A DNA stretch of 64,000 bases from assembly GCF_016195855.1 (NCBI RefSeq), contig NZ_JACPYU010000008.1, forward strand, positions 102,735 through 166,734, in the 5' to 3' direction. Of the stretch, positions 27,160 to 35,961 are shown piece by piece (the stretch's first letter is position 1; each line of letters starts with the position of its first letter). A program made the position numbers and the translations under genes. The DNA comes from Aquabacterium sp. (GTDB lineage Bacteria; Pseudomonadota; Gammaproteobacteria; Burkholderiales; Burkholderiaceae_C). Under the pieces are notes generated by a model, which was not told the DNA's origin, searched no databases, and saw only the letters and a program-made list of their open reading frames with translations.

Positions 27160-27923
27160 GCGATGCCCTGAATCATGCTTCCCCCGCGCCGCAATGGGTC
27201 AAGCCCTACGGCGACACCCTGGACGATGGCCGCATGCAGCTGTCGTTCACGCTGCCTGTGCCTTTGAGCGACAACGCCAAGGAGGCCGCGCGCCAACTGG
27301 CCTTGCAGATGGGCCTGGATGAGCCCTCGGTGGTGCACAGCGAGGCCATGGGTCCTGACTTTGCCTTCTTCGTGCTCTACGGCCAATGCCGCCACCGCGT
27401 GGACATGAGCCGCATCAAAGTGGCCAGGCCCGAGTTCGAGGTGCTGGACAAGGAGGCCATCAACGCGAAGATCGCCAAGCTGATGAGGCGCAAGATGGTG
27501 GTGGTGGGCGCCTGCATCGAAACCGACGCGCACACCGTGGGCATCGATGCCATCATGAACATGAAGGGCTTCAACGGCCACAAGGGCCTGGAGAGCTACC
27601 ACGAGATCCGCGCCATCAACATGGGCGCGCAGGTGGACTCCGAAGCGCTGGTGGCCCGCGCCATCGAAGAACGCGCCGATGCCATCCTGGTGTCGCAGGT
27701 GGTCACGCAAAAGAACATCCACCTCGACAACCTCACGCGCCTGTCCGACATGCTCGAAGCCGAAGGCCTGCGCGAGCGGCTCATCCTCGTGGTGGGCGGC
27801 CCGCGCATCAGCCATGAGCTGGCCAAGGAGCTGGGCTACGACGCCGGCTTCGGCCCGGGGTGTTACGCCGAGAACGTGGCCTCCTTCGTCATCGAAGAGT
27901 GGGCCAGGCGCCATGCGCACTGA
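27156..27923 (+). CDS. kamE: D-lysine/L-beta-lysine 5,6-aminomutase beta subunit
   Basis: 255-residue small subunit with the B12-binding fold. DAHTVG is the D-x-H-x2-G cobalamin motif (lower-ligand His), and 11 residues later the lysine in MNMKGF corresponds to the PLP-binding lysine (His133/Lys144 in the clostridial subunit, from memory). [20 protein letters not shown] completes the Rossmann domain. Its start overlaps kamD, giving a stoichiometric pair. Confidence 0.95.
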   Translation: MSDALNHASPAPQWVKPYGDTLDDGRMQLSFTLPVPLSDNAKEAARQLALQMGLDEPSVVHSEAMGPDFAFFVLYGQCRHRVDMSRIKVARPEFEVLDKEAINAKIAKLMRRKMVVVGACIETDAHTVGIDAIMNMKGFNGHKGLESYHEIRAINMGAQVDSEALVARAIEERADAILVSQVVTQKNIHLDNLTRLSDMLEAEGLRERLILVVGGPRISHELAKELGYDAGFGPGCYAENVASFVIEEWARRHAH

Positions 27924-27936
27924 TCAGGAGGCCACC

Positions 27937-28359
27937 ATGGACCACACCAAAGACACCACCTTCACCAGCCTGATCCGCCTGCGCATGGGGGCGCACGATG
28001 CCCACTACGCGGGCCACCTGGTCGACGGCGCGCGGATGCTGCAGCTGTTTGGCGACGTGGCCACCGAGTTGCTGATCCGCAGCGATGGGGACGAAGGCCT
28101 GTTCGTGGCTTACGAAAGCGTCGAGTTCCTCGCGCCCGTCAGGGCGGGGGACTACATCGAAGCCGAGGGCCGCATCGTTGCGATGGGCAAGACCTCGCGC
28201 AAGATGGTGTTCGAGGCGCGCAAGGTGATCAGCGCAGCCCACGTGCCCGGTCAGCCTTCGGCCTGCGATGTGCTGCCCGAGCCCGTGGTGGTCTGCCGCG
28301 CCTCGGGGACCTGTGTGGTGCCAGCAGCCTGCCAACGCACGCCGGGCCAGGCCAACTAG
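27937..28359 (+). CDS. kal: 3-aminobutyryl-CoA ammonia-lyase
   Basis: 140-residue hotdog-fold enzyme that removes ammonia from 3-aminobutyryl-CoA to give crotonyl-CoA. Seen are the start [22 protein letters not shown] and the barrel strand [24 protein letters not shown] 27937 follows AGGAGG at good spacing, 13 bases after kamE. A longer in-frame opening upstream lies inside kamE and is not used. Confidence 0.9.
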   Translation: MDHTKDTTFTSLIRLRMGAHDAHYAGHLVDGARMLQLFGDVATELLIRSDGDEGLFVAYESVEFLAPVRAGDYIEAEGRIVAMGKTSRKMVFEARKVISAAHVPGQPSACDVLPEPVVVCRASGTCVVPAACQRTPGQAN

Positions 28360-28399
28360 GACCCATCACGACCCATCGCGACAAAGCGGGAGCCTCACC

Positions 28400-29230
28400 A
28401 TGGACAAGCTCATCATCACCGCCGCGCTCACCGGGGCCGAGGTCACGCGCGCACAGCAACCCGCGCTGCCCATCACCCCCGAAGAGATCGGCATGGCCGC
28501 CGCCGAATGCGCCAAGGCCGGCGCCAGCATCGTGCATGTGCACGCCCGCCATCCCGATGGCACGCCCACGCAGGACAAGGCCGTCTACCAGCAGATCATG
28601 ACCGAGGTGAAAAGACGCTGCGATGTGATCGTGCAGATCTCGACCGGGGGCGCCGTCGGCATGACCCCGCGGGAGCGCCTGGCGCCCGTGTTCTTGAAGC
28701 CAGAGATGGCCACGCTGTCCATGGGTTCGGTGAACTTCGGGCAAGACGTTTTCCTCAACCTGCCTGAGGACATCGCGCTGTTTGCCGCAGAGATGCGTGC
28801 ACAAGGCGTCAAGCCCGAGCTGGAAATCTTCGACAGCGGCATGCTGGCCACGGCCAAACGCTGGCTGGCCAAGGGCCAACTGCCAAGTCCCGCGCACTTT
28901 GACTTCGTGCTGGGTGTGCCCGGTGGCATGGCGGCCACGCCGCAGGCCTTGATGTACCTGCTGTCCGAGCTGCCGGCAGGGGGCACCTGGACGGTGGCGG
29001 GCATCGGGCCGGCGCAGTTGCCCATGGCCACCATGGGCATCATGCTGGGCGGGCATGTGCGCGTCGGCTTTGAAGACAACATCTACTACCGCAAGGGCGA
29101 ACTGGCGCTCAGCAATGCCCAGCTGGTGGCGCGCGTGGCCCGCATCGCGGCCGAACTGGGCAGGGCGGTGGCCACGCCTGACGAAGCCAGAGGCATCCTC
29201 GGCATGACGGCGGTCAACACAGTGGCCTGA
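28400..29230 (+). CDS. kce: 3-keto-5-aminohexanoate cleavage enzyme
   Basis: 276-residue TIM-barrel enzyme of the BKACE (DUF849) family. It condenses 5-amino-3-oxohexanoate with acetyl-CoA to 3-aminobutyryl-CoA and acetoacetate. Motifs: IITAALTGAEVTRAQ near the start, GASIVHVHARHPDG (zinc-binding histidines), and GHVRVGFEDNIYYRKG near the end. It is the last gene of the lysine operon. Acetoacetate activation genes are not in this window. Confidence 0.93.
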   Translation: MDKLIITAALTGAEVTRAQQPALPITPEEIGMAAAECAKAGASIVHVHARHPDGTPTQDKAVYQQIMTEVKRRCDVIVQISTGGAVGMTPRERLAPVFLKPEMATLSMGSVNFGQDVFLNLPEDIALFAAEMRAQGVKPELEIFDSGMLATAKRWLAKGQLPSPAHFDFVLGVPGGMAATPQALMYLLSELPAGGTWTVAGIGPAQLPMATMGIMLGGHVRVGFEDNIYYRKGELALSNAQLVARVARIAAELGRAVATPDEARGILGMTAVNTVA

Positions 29231-29295
29231 CGCCAGCGCGTACCCGTCAAAACCGTGCGGATTGCATGGTTCCTGGGTTGGCCGCCTTGCGTCTT

Positions 29296-29313
29296 CATAC
29301 CCTGGCGGGTATG
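29296..29313. promoter_or_regulatory. CsoR-type palindrome before the cytochrome gene
   Basis: CATACCC-TGGC-GGGTATG is a perfect 7-bp dyad with a 4-base spacer, 40 bases upstream of the TsdA-like start. ATACCC/GGGTAT dyads are typical of CsoR/CstR (DUF156) repressors, some of which sense persulfide. It could also form an RNA hairpin; no T-tract follows. Confidence 0.45.
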
Positions 29314-29353
29314 CTGGGTGCGCGCTTGAATGGCGCATCCCAGAGGAGACCAA

Positions 29354-30406
29354 ATGAAATCTCAGATGCTTTCACTGATCCTGCTTGCGGCCGCGGGCAC
29401 CTTGCACGCTCAAACCCAGGCCCAGGTGGCCAGCTCGACGCCCTCTGCTGCTTCGACCCCGGCCACGCCCGCGCCCGCTGCCTCGCCTGCCAAGCTCAGT
29501 GTCGGCCCCGTCGAGGCCTACGACGTCTCCCGCCTGCCTGACGATGACTATGGCCGCCTGGTCCGATACGGCAAGGATCTGACCGACCGCACCTTCGCCT
29601 TCATCGGCCCCGAGGTCAAGAACCCGAAGATGCGCTTTGCTGGCAACAACCTGACCTGCGCCTCCTGTCACGAGGCCTCGGGCACCAAGAAATTCGCCAT
29701 TCCCTGGGTGGGGGCGCATGCAACCTTCCCGCAATACCGCGGCCGTGAAGACCAGATCAGCACGCTGGAAGAGCGCGTCAACGGCTGCATGGAGCGCAGC
29801 ATGGCCGGCAAGCCTTTGCCGCTTGACAGCGTCGAGATGAAGGCCTTTGTGACCTACATGCACTTCCTGTCCAAGGGGATACCGGTGGGCAGCAAGGTGG
29901 AAGGGCAGGGCCTGCCGGCCTTCACCGCACCCAACCGCCGTGCCGATACCGTGGCCGGCAGCAAGCTGTTCCAGGACAACTGCGCAGCCTGTCACGGTCA
30001 GCAAGGGCAAGGCATCCGCGCGGGTGCGGTGGGCAGCGCCACCGGCTACACCTTCCCGCCGCTGTGGGGCAAGGACTCGTTCAACCATGGTGCCGGCATG
30101 AACCGCCTGCTGACTGCCGCGGCCTTCATCAAGGCCAACATGCCCTTGGGCACGGGTTACGAACAACCCAAGCTGACGGACGACGAAGCCTATGACGTGG
30201 CCGCCTTCGTGCTCAGCCATGATCGCCCCCTCAAGGCCCACACCGAGCGTGACTTCCCGGCGCGCTGGAACAAACCCGTGGATGCCGCCTTTCCGCCCTA
30301 CGTGGATGGCGCCTCGGCCGACCAGCACCGCTTCGGCCCTTATCCGCCGCTGCAAGAAAACATGAAGAAGCTCAAGGACAGCTTGATGAAGAAGCCGGCC
30401 AAGTAA
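29354..30406 (+). CDS. Dihaem cytochrome c, TsdA-like thiosulfate dehydrogenase
   Basis: 350-residue periplasmic cytochrome with a signal peptide (about residues 1-19) and a Pro/Ala-rich linker. Two haem sites, CASCH and CAACH, are in separate cytochrome c domains. The layout and the segments FAGNNLTCASCHEASG, VNGCMERSMAGKPL (a cysteine that could be an axial haem ligand) and FGPYPPL match the thiosulfate dehydrogenase TsdA family, which forms tetrathionate. ATG 29354 follows AGAGGAG. Another electron donor is possible. Confidence 0.75.
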   Translation: MKSQMLSLILLAAAGTLHAQTQAQVASSTPSAASTPATPAPAASPAKLSVGPVEAYDVSRLPDDDYGRLVRYGKDLTDRTFAFIGPEVKNPKMRFAGNNLTCASCHEASGTKKFAIPWVGAHATFPQYRGREDQISTLEERVNGCMERSMAGKPLPLDSVEMKAFVTYMHFLSKGIPVGSKVEGQGLPAFTAPNRRADTVAGSKLFQDNCAACHGQQGQGIRAGAVGSATGYTFPPLWGKDSFNHGAGMNRLLTAAAFIKANMPLGTGYEQPKLTDDEAYDVAAFVLSHDRPLKAHTERDFPARWNKPVDAAFPPYVDGASADQHRFGPYPPLQENMKKLKDSLMKKPAK

Positions 30407-30482
30407 GCGTGGGACCCACCTCCCTAGTTTGAAGCACGAGGAGGGCTGTTCAGTCAGGCTTGCTGTTCGTACGATGGCGCAC

Positions 30483-30507
30483 TCCGTCAGTCCCCGATGC
30501 TGACGGA
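30483..30507. promoter_or_regulatory. 8-bp inverted repeat upstream of the PHB-depolymerase-like gene
   Basis: TCCGTCAG, nine bases, CTGACGGA: perfect arms in the 128-bp gap, ending 27 bases before the esterase start. It is an operator or leader hairpin candidate. Confidence 0.35.
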
Positions 30508-30534
30508 ACCCATCTGTTGCGGCCTTGACCCATC

Positions 30535-32013
30535 ATGCAAACCATCTTCCAGCGCGGGTTGTACGGGGTGTGCTTGTTTCTGCTGAGCCTCGCGGCCTGG
30601 GCAGGCAGCACCCAATCCTTCACCTTCCACGCACAGAGCTACCAGGGCTCGCGAGATCGGCAGTACAAGGTCTACGTGCCATCGGGCCTGACCACGCCTG
30701 CGCCCATGGTCATGGCCCTGCACGGCTGCCAGCAAACCAACGACGACGTGCTCCAGGACTGGGGCCTCACCGCGGCCGCAGACCGCTTCGGCTTCATCCT
30801 GGTGGCACCCTTCATCACCAGCTATGACGGCTTGCGCAACACCAACTGCTGGGGCTTCTGGCTGGATGGGCACCGCCATCAGGGGGCGGGTGAGCCCGAA
30901 GACCTGCATCAGATTGCCAAGGAGGTGGAGGGGCGCTTCAGCGTGGACCCGGCTCGCCGCTATGTGACCGGGCTGTCCTCGGGCGGGGCCATGAGCGTGG
31001 TGGTGGCCGTCACCCACAACGAATACTGGGCTGCATCGGCCAGTGCCTCCGGCTTGCCCTATGGCGAGGACTCGGCCTCCGTGTCGTTCTCTGGCTGTCC
31101 GGGCTCGGCCACCTTCCACACCGTGGCGCGCGTGGTCAGCGACATGCGGACGGAGCTCAATGACGCCTATGCCATCCCGATGATGGTGCTCCAGAACAAC
31201 AAGGACTGCACTGTGGTGCAACCGGCGGGGCGCAACATCCGGGATGCCCAGCTGAAGGCCTTTGGCGACGCCGCGCACGACACACCCACCACCGCACAGG
31301 CCGCCCAGACCGCCTGCACACCCGTGTTTGGTGATGACGATGCCTGCAAGCACACCCGCTACACGGTGGACGGGCAAAGCGGCAGCCGCTCGATCGTTGA
31401 AACCATCTTCTACGATGGCCCGATCGCCACGCCCAACCCGGATGACACCGACCATGGCCATTACTGGATCGGTGGTGCCAGCGGGCACAACGGCAAGTGG
31501 TCCTTGCAACGTGGCCCCAGCTACCCGGACATCGTTTGGGACTTCTTCTCGCGGCATCCGCGTGCCCTGCCCAACCAGCCTCGCATCACCCTGATGGGGC
31601 CCAACCCGCTGCGCCTGCAGATCGGGCAGCCCTTCACCGACCCCGGGGCCACCGCGACAGATGCCCAAGGCGCGAGCCTGAGTGTCAATGCCGATTGCGG
31701 CAGTGTGGACACCAGCCATGCAGGCCAGTACACGTGTACCTACCGCGCCACCGACGGTGCAGGCCACACCGCCTCTGCCAGCCGCGCCGTGGTGGTAGGG
31801 CCCAGCAGCAGTTGCGCGAAGGCCAGCAGCTCGCCCGCAGCCCACATCGGTGCCAAGCGCGCCAGATCAGGCGGGTGGTTCGGCTTGCGCGCACTCGCCA
31901 GCGGTGATGGGCAAGACATCGGTTTTGCCTGGAGCTTCTGGTCCAGCGTCACGCTGTACGAAGGCGATCCAGGGCGGTGGTACGTCAGTCCACCGGCAGG
32001 CTGCGCACCTTGA
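30535..32013 (+). CDS. Secreted PHB-depolymerase-family esterase with Ig-like domain
   Basis: 492-residue extracellular esterase. A signal peptide (residues 1-24) precedes a type I polyhydroxyalkanoate-depolymerase-like alpha/beta-hydrolase domain: oxyanion region ALHGCQQTNDD, lipase box GLSSGG (Ser148) and GGASGHNGKW with the likely catalytic histidine. Residues about 350-420 form a cadherin/DUF5011-like domain (GQPFTDPGATATD), followed by a small C-terminal module. It probably degrades short-chain polyesters outside the cell. The 44-base gap to the next hydrolase suggests co-transcription. Confidence 0.85.
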   Translation: MQTIFQRGLYGVCLFLLSLAAWAGSTQSFTFHAQSYQGSRDRQYKVYVPSGLTTPAPMVMALHGCQQTNDDVLQDWGLTAAADRFGFILVAPFITSYDGLRNTNCWGFWLDGHRHQGAGEPEDLHQIAKEVEGRFSVDPARRYVTGLSSGGAMSVVVAVTHNEYWAASASASGLPYGEDSASVSFSGCPGSATFHTVARVVSDMRTELNDAYAIPMMVLQNNKDCTVVQPAGRNIRDAQLKAFGDAAHDTPTTAQAAQTACTPVFGDDDACKHTRYTVDGQSGSRSIVETIFYDGPIATPNPDDTDHGHYWIGGASGHNGKWSLQRGPSYPDIVWDFFSRHPRALPNQPRITLMGPNPLRLQIGQPFTDPGATATDAQGASLSVNADCGSVDTSHAGQYTCTYRATDGAGHTASASRAVVVGPSSSCAKASSSPAAHIGAKRARSGGWFGLRALASGDGQDIGFAWSFWSSVTLYEGDPGRWYVSPPAGCAP

Positions 32014-32057
32014 TGCGCTGAACCGTCAACCATCAAACCCAAATCTGGAGGACCGCC

Positions 32058-33560
32058 ATGCCAAGCCATGTTCACCGTGTTGCGCTTGTTCTTGTTGCCA
32101 GCCTGTGCGCACTGCCGGCGGCGCAGGCCTCGCCACCGCGTGCCAGTTGCGCCCAGGTGATGCGTGTGCTGGCTGACCAACTGGCCGATGCGGTCTGCGT
32201 GGAAAGCCCGGACCTCACCACCACCAACCCGCAGACCACCCCGGCAGACAATGCCCTGCCTGGCTTGCCACCTTCGGCTTTCACCCCCAGGGCCGACCGG
32301 GCCGTGCTGGTGGACATGGTGTCCACGCCGCCCGTCAAAACTCCGATCAACACGGTCGTCCCGGGCCTGCAGATCAGCGCACGCATCGCGACCGACCCAT
32401 TAGGCCAGGCGCGCTTCGTGTTGCGCCTGCCTTTCAACTGGAACGGCCGCCTGGTGGTGGCCGGGGCTTCAGCGCAGCGCAGCGAGTACAACGGCGACTT
32501 TGCCTGGAGTGACTACGTGGTCCAGAAGGGCTATGCCTACGCTTCGCAGAACAAAGGTACCTTGAACTTCAAGATCAGCCAGGCGAGTGACCCCTTGGCT
32601 TGCAGGCTGAACCCCACATCCGGCATCTTCGTGCACTTCTACGATGACGACCCCGGGCAGGCCTTCACGCGCTGGACCGAGTTCATGATCGAGGCTGCCC
32701 GGCTGGCCCGACTGGGCATCAAGGGGGCATTCGGGCAAGGCCCGCACTACACCTATGCGGTCGGCACATCCAATGGGGGCTACCAGGTGCGCCGGGCCAT
32801 CGAAGAAGCCCCGCAGCTGTTTGACGGCGGCGTCGATGTGGAAGGCACTTATGTGGACCAGAAAGCACCCAACCTGCTGGTCGACCTGCCACGCGCGGTG
32901 CTCAACATGCCCGATTACGTGAGCAATGGCCAGGATGCCAACAGCACCGCAGCCAGAAACATCCGCAGCGCGGGCTACCCCCCCGACATCGCCAGCACGG
33001 CGGCCGGTGGTCTTTCGTTCTGGCAGCGGCACGATGCCTCCTACTGGGAGCTGACCTTGTGCCAATGGCAAAAGCGGCTGGACCCGGCTTATGACAGCTA
33101 TGGTGCGGGCCTGGCCAACTACGACTACTACCGGCGCCAGGCCGTGTCCGATATGGGGCAGCAAGTGGGCCGGATCGCCACGACGGGCGGCATCCAGCGG
33201 CCCCTCGTGACCGTGGTGGGCACCATGGATGCGCTCTTGCCCATTGATCACCATGCAAGGGCCTATGCGCGGGCCGTGCGCGCCAGGCTGCCAGATGGTT
33301 CGGGGCGCGCGGCCGGCCATCGCCAGGGCAGCTACCGACTGTACGAGGTACAGAACGGCAACCACATCGAGAGCTACAAGGCCTTCTACCCGCAACTCGA
33401 ATACCTGTTGCCGCACACGCAGCGGGCGTTTGACCTGCTGGTGTCGCACGTCGAGTCTGGCTGGGCCCTTCCACCCGATCAATGCATTGCCAGGGGGGGC
33501 GCCATTGCATCCACGCCCCAGCAACCTGGCCATTGCGCCGAGTACCTGGTGGGGCCATGA
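32058..33560 (+). CDS. Secreted alpha/beta hydrolase (tannase or hydroxybutyrate-oligomer hydrolase-like)
   Basis: 500-residue secreted hydrolase. A signal peptide (about residues 1-24) is followed by a beta-strand-rich lead and the nucleophile elbow VGTSNGGYQVRRAIEEAP; a candidate acid is in VVGTMDALLPIDHHA and the histidine in NGNHIESYK. The organisation recalls tannase/feruloyl esterase and 3-hydroxybutyrate oligomer hydrolases. Being right after a PHB-depolymerase-like gene, oligomer hydrolysis is the better guess. The GGAGG site before the ATG is good. Confidence 0.72.
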   Translation: MPSHVHRVALVLVASLCALPAAQASPPRASCAQVMRVLADQLADAVCVESPDLTTTNPQTTPADNALPGLPPSAFTPRADRAVLVDMVSTPPVKTPINTVVPGLQISARIATDPLGQARFVLRLPFNWNGRLVVAGASAQRSEYNGDFAWSDYVVQKGYAYASQNKGTLNFKISQASDPLACRLNPTSGIFVHFYDDDPGQAFTRWTEFMIEAARLARLGIKGAFGQGPHYTYAVGTSNGGYQVRRAIEEAPQLFDGGVDVEGTYVDQKAPNLLVDLPRAVLNMPDYVSNGQDANSTAARNIRSAGYPPDIASTAAGGLSFWQRHDASYWELTLCQWQKRLDPAYDSYGAGLANYDYYRRQAVSDMGQQVGRIATTGGIQRPLVTVVGTMDALLPIDHHARAYARAVRARLPDGSGRAAGHRQGSYRLYEVQNGNHIESYKAFYPQLEYLLPHTQRAFDLLVSHVESGWALPPDQCIARGGAIASTPQQPGHCAEYLVGP

Positions 33561-33629
33561 TGCGCACGGGTGGCCCAGGAAATGCAAGCCGCCCGGACAT
33601 CGTTTTGATCACAAACAGAGGTGAGAAGC

Positions 33630-34145
33630 ATGAACAGGGAAGCCATCGTCAGCATGAACATGTACCCGCAATGGGGCACCGAGCTGGGTCAGGCCTGGGT
33701 CGACTGGCTGGAAAGCCTTTTGCACCACAACAAGCTGCCGCTTTCGGGCGACGTGTCGCAATGGATCAGTGCCTGGGGAGAGGCGGTCGGCCAGATCGGC
33801 TTGTTCAACATCAACACGGTCAACTCCGCCAACCCTCGCCTGGAGCGGGACATCGGCATCAACTACAGCTATGGCAGGCAATTGGGGCGCATCCTGGATG
33901 TGTTGACGCCCATGGTGGCCACTTACGCGAACACGCCCGAGGGCAAGCAGCTTGACCAGAAGAAGTTGGGCGAATTCGAAGCCATGGTCGCTGACATCCA
34001 GAAATTGAAGGATGCCAAGGCGCCCTCCAAGGAGGACATTGTCCGAGACGTCAGCCGCTTGACCGACCAACTGACCGATGCAGAGCGAGACCGATTTCTG
34101 AAAGACCTGACCAAGGCCTTGTCTGTCACGCCCCGATTGGCCTGA
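33630..34145 (+). CDS. Hypothetical helical protein
   Basis: 171-residue protein, soluble and mainly helical, without a signal peptide. The N-terminal half is aromatic-rich (MYPQWGTELGQAWVDWLESLL); the C-terminal half is charged and heptad-like (about residues 105-160). I recognise no family. Its place after two polyester-hydrolase-like genes allows a phasin-like role, but that is a guess. A ribosome site GAGGTG precedes the ATG. Confidence 0.65.
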   Translation: MNREAIVSMNMYPQWGTELGQAWVDWLESLLHHNKLPLSGDVSQWISAWGEAVGQIGLFNINTVNSANPRLERDIGINYSYGRQLGRILDVLTPMVATYANTPEGKQLDQKKLGEFEAMVADIQKLKDAKAPSKEDIVRDVSRLTDQLTDAERDRFLKDLTKALSVTPRLA

Positions 34146-34184
34146 GGCGGTGCATGCCTGCCGGTGCCCACTGATACAGGGCCA

Positions 34185-34610
34185 TCAAAGCCAGGTGGCA
34201 TTCAAGGCCTGCAATGTCAATCCACAAGGCTGGCCTGCATACAGCTGATCCAGCGTGGCCTTGAACAAGGGCTCATGTGGGTCGGCCAAGGCAAACAGCG
34301 TCATGCATGAGCGCAACTTGAGCTCATCGGGCGAGCCCATGATCTCGTGGGCCGACTTGCCCGGGTGGCTGGTGACCAGTTGCGTGCAGCGCATGAGCCG
34401 CTCGCGCAAGAGAGGGTGGGCCAGATAGGCCTGCGCGTCGGCCAGGTCCGCCAGGCCATAGCGCACCGCCATCTGGCTCCTGCCCAACGCCGCAAGCTGC
34501 GGAAAGACGAACCACATCCAGTGGCTCATCTTTTTGCCCGCACCCAGCTCCGCGTACACCGCGTCGATGCAGGTGGCCTGTGCTTGCAGGAAGAGCTTGG
34601 TGTCCAGCAT
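34185..34610 (-). CDS. DUF1810 family protein
   Basis: 141-residue protein with the family signature [26 protein letters not shown] and [17 protein letters not shown]. The biochemical function of DUF1810 is not established. The ATG at 34610 is chosen because conservation begins at LFLQAQ; longer in-frame openings run into the divergent gene. Confidence 0.85.
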   Translation of the reverse strand: MLDTKLFLQAQATCIDAVYAELGAGKKMSHWMWFVFPQLAALGRSQMAVRYGLADLADAQAYLAHPLLRERLMRCTQLVTSHPGKSAHEIMGSPDELKLRSCMTLFALADPHEPLFKATLDQLYAGQPCGLTLQALNATWL

Positions 34611-34689
34611 GGCTGGATCTTCGCATGTTGGCCGGGCTGGCGAAAGCCACGCGGTAGACTCCTTGCCGACTATAGAAGAGGAACCCCCG

Positions 34690-35031
34690 ATGAGCACCCT
34701 GCCGTCCTGCCCTAAATGCCAATCCGAGTACACCTACCAGGACGGCGACATGTTCATCTGCCCGGACTGCGCGCACGAGTGGAGCGCCCACGCGCCGGTT
34801 GAAGCCGCGGCCGAGGCCCGCGTCTGGAAGGACGCCCATGGCAACGTGCTGCAAGATGGCGATTCGGTCACCCTGATCAAGGACCTCAAGATCAAGGGCT
34901 CGTCCTCGGTCGTCAAGGTGGGCACCAAGGTCAAGAACATCCGCCTGATCGACGGTGACCACGACATTGACTGCAAGATCGACGGTTTTGGCCCCATGCA
35001 GCTCAAGACCGAGTTCGTCAAGAAGGCCTGA
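34690..35031 (+). CDS. yjdM: PhnA/YjdM-type zinc-ribbon protein
   Basis: 113-residue protein. The N-terminal zinc ribbon has CPKCQSEY and CPDCAHEW, and the C-terminal SH3-like domain contains [28 protein letters not shown]. It matches the PhnA/YjdM family, whose old alkylphosphonate label is not well supported. It lies 25 bases before the methyltransferase gene and 79 bases divergent from the DUF1810 gene. Confidence 0.92.
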   Translation: MSTLPSCPKCQSEYTYQDGDMFICPDCAHEWSAHAPVEAAAEARVWKDAHGNVLQDGDSVTLIKDLKIKGSSSVVKVGTKVKNIRLIDGDHDIDCKIDGFGPMQLKTEFVKKA

Positions 35032-35056
35032 TCGACAAAGCAACAAGGACCGCACC

Positions 35057-35674
35057 ATGGCCGGACCCACCTCCGATTTCTGGCAGGCTCGATTCGAAAG
35101 CAAGCAGACGGGCTGGGACCGAGGCGGCCCAAGTGCCCAGTTGCTGGCATGGCTGGACAAAGGGCTGTTGCAGCCCTGTCGGATTGCCGTGCCGGGTTGT
35201 GGCAACGGCTGGGAGGTGGCCGAGCTGGCCCGGCGCGGGTTCGAGGTGACCGGCCTGGACTACACCCCGGCCGCGGTCGAAGGGGCCCGAGCCACTTGCG
35301 AGCGCGCCGGCGTGAAGGCCAGCATCGTGCAGGCCGACGTTCTGAGCTACACGCCAGTGCAGCCTTTTGATGCCATCTATGAGCAGACCTGCCTGTGCGC
35401 CATCCACCCCGACAACTGGTTGCGTTACGCGCAGCAATTGGGGAGCTGGGTCAGGCCAGGCGGCAGCTTGTTTGCCTTGTTCATGCAGATGGTGCGCCCG
35501 GCCGCAACCCAGGAAGGCCTCATCGAAGGGCCCCCCTACCACTGCGACATCAACGCCATGCGGGTCCTGTTGCCAGAGTCAAGCTGGATCTGGCCCAAGC
35601 CGCCTTATGACCAGGTACGCCACCCCCATCTGCCGCAGGGGCATGAGCTGGCGGTGCAGCTGGTGCGGCGCTGA
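35057..35674 (+). CDS. Thiopurine S-methyltransferase-like SAM methyltransferase
   Basis: 205-residue class I methyltransferase of the TPMT family. WDRGGPSAQLLAWLDKG near the N-terminus is typical; SAM motif I is VPGCGNGWEVAELARRG and motif II follows at DYTPAAVEGA. Bacterial members methylate thiols or oxyanions of selenium/tellurium. It directly precedes the biosynthetic cluster, but a hairpin without T-tract at 35681-35704 and a 287-base gap separate them, so it is probably not part of it. Confidence 0.85.
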   Translation: MAGPTSDFWQARFESKQTGWDRGGPSAQLLAWLDKGLLQPCRIAVPGCGNGWEVAELARRGFEVTGLDYTPAAVEGARATCERAGVKASIVQADVLSYTPVQPFDAIYEQTCLCAIHPDNWLRYAQQLGSWVRPGGSLFALFMQMVRPAATQEGLIEGPPYHCDINAMRVLLPESSWIWPKPPYDQVRHPHLPQGHELAVQLVRR

Positions 35675-35680
35675 TCCGCG

Positions 35681-35704
35681 GGCTGCGCCGCCGTTCGCGC
35701 AGCC
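35681..35704 (+). terminator. Possible terminator hairpin after the TPMT gene
   Basis: GGCTGCGC, eight bases, GCGCAGCC: a perfect 8-bp stem just after the stop codon. No T-run follows, so it may be Rho-aided or an mRNA end structure. Confidence 0.35.
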
Positions 35705-35911
35705 GGATGCGTGAGGTTCGCAGGCACGTTCTTGGTGTCGGCGCGTAACACCCTGGGCCACTCATTGGGCCCCTGATCGATAGGCCTCGATCCCGTTGAA
35801 TTGTCCGTGGCTCATTCCTGGGCAGCTGGGTTTCAACCGCCACAGCGCGGTCGTTCTTTCCCAGGTTCCTTGCAAACTCTTACACCTCCTCCCGGGGGTT
35901 ATAGCGCTTTG

Positions 35912-35941
35912 TTGTACTATCGTACCGGTACAGCAGTACAA
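35912..35941. promoter_or_regulatory. TrpR-type operator before the trpE-like gene
   Basis: The 30-bp dyad has outer arms TTGTACT and AGTACAA, inner palindrome GTACCGGTAC, and asymmetric ATC/AGC between; 12 of 15 base pairs are symmetric. The spaced TGTACT...GTAC...GGTACAG pattern resembles E. coli TrpR operators, mtr most of all (recalled). It lies 20 bases before the trpE-like ATG. A TrpR-family gene occurs inside the same cluster. The -10/-35 boxes are not clear. Confidence 0.72.
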
Positions 35942-35961
35942 ACAAAAGAAAGTCCACGGGA

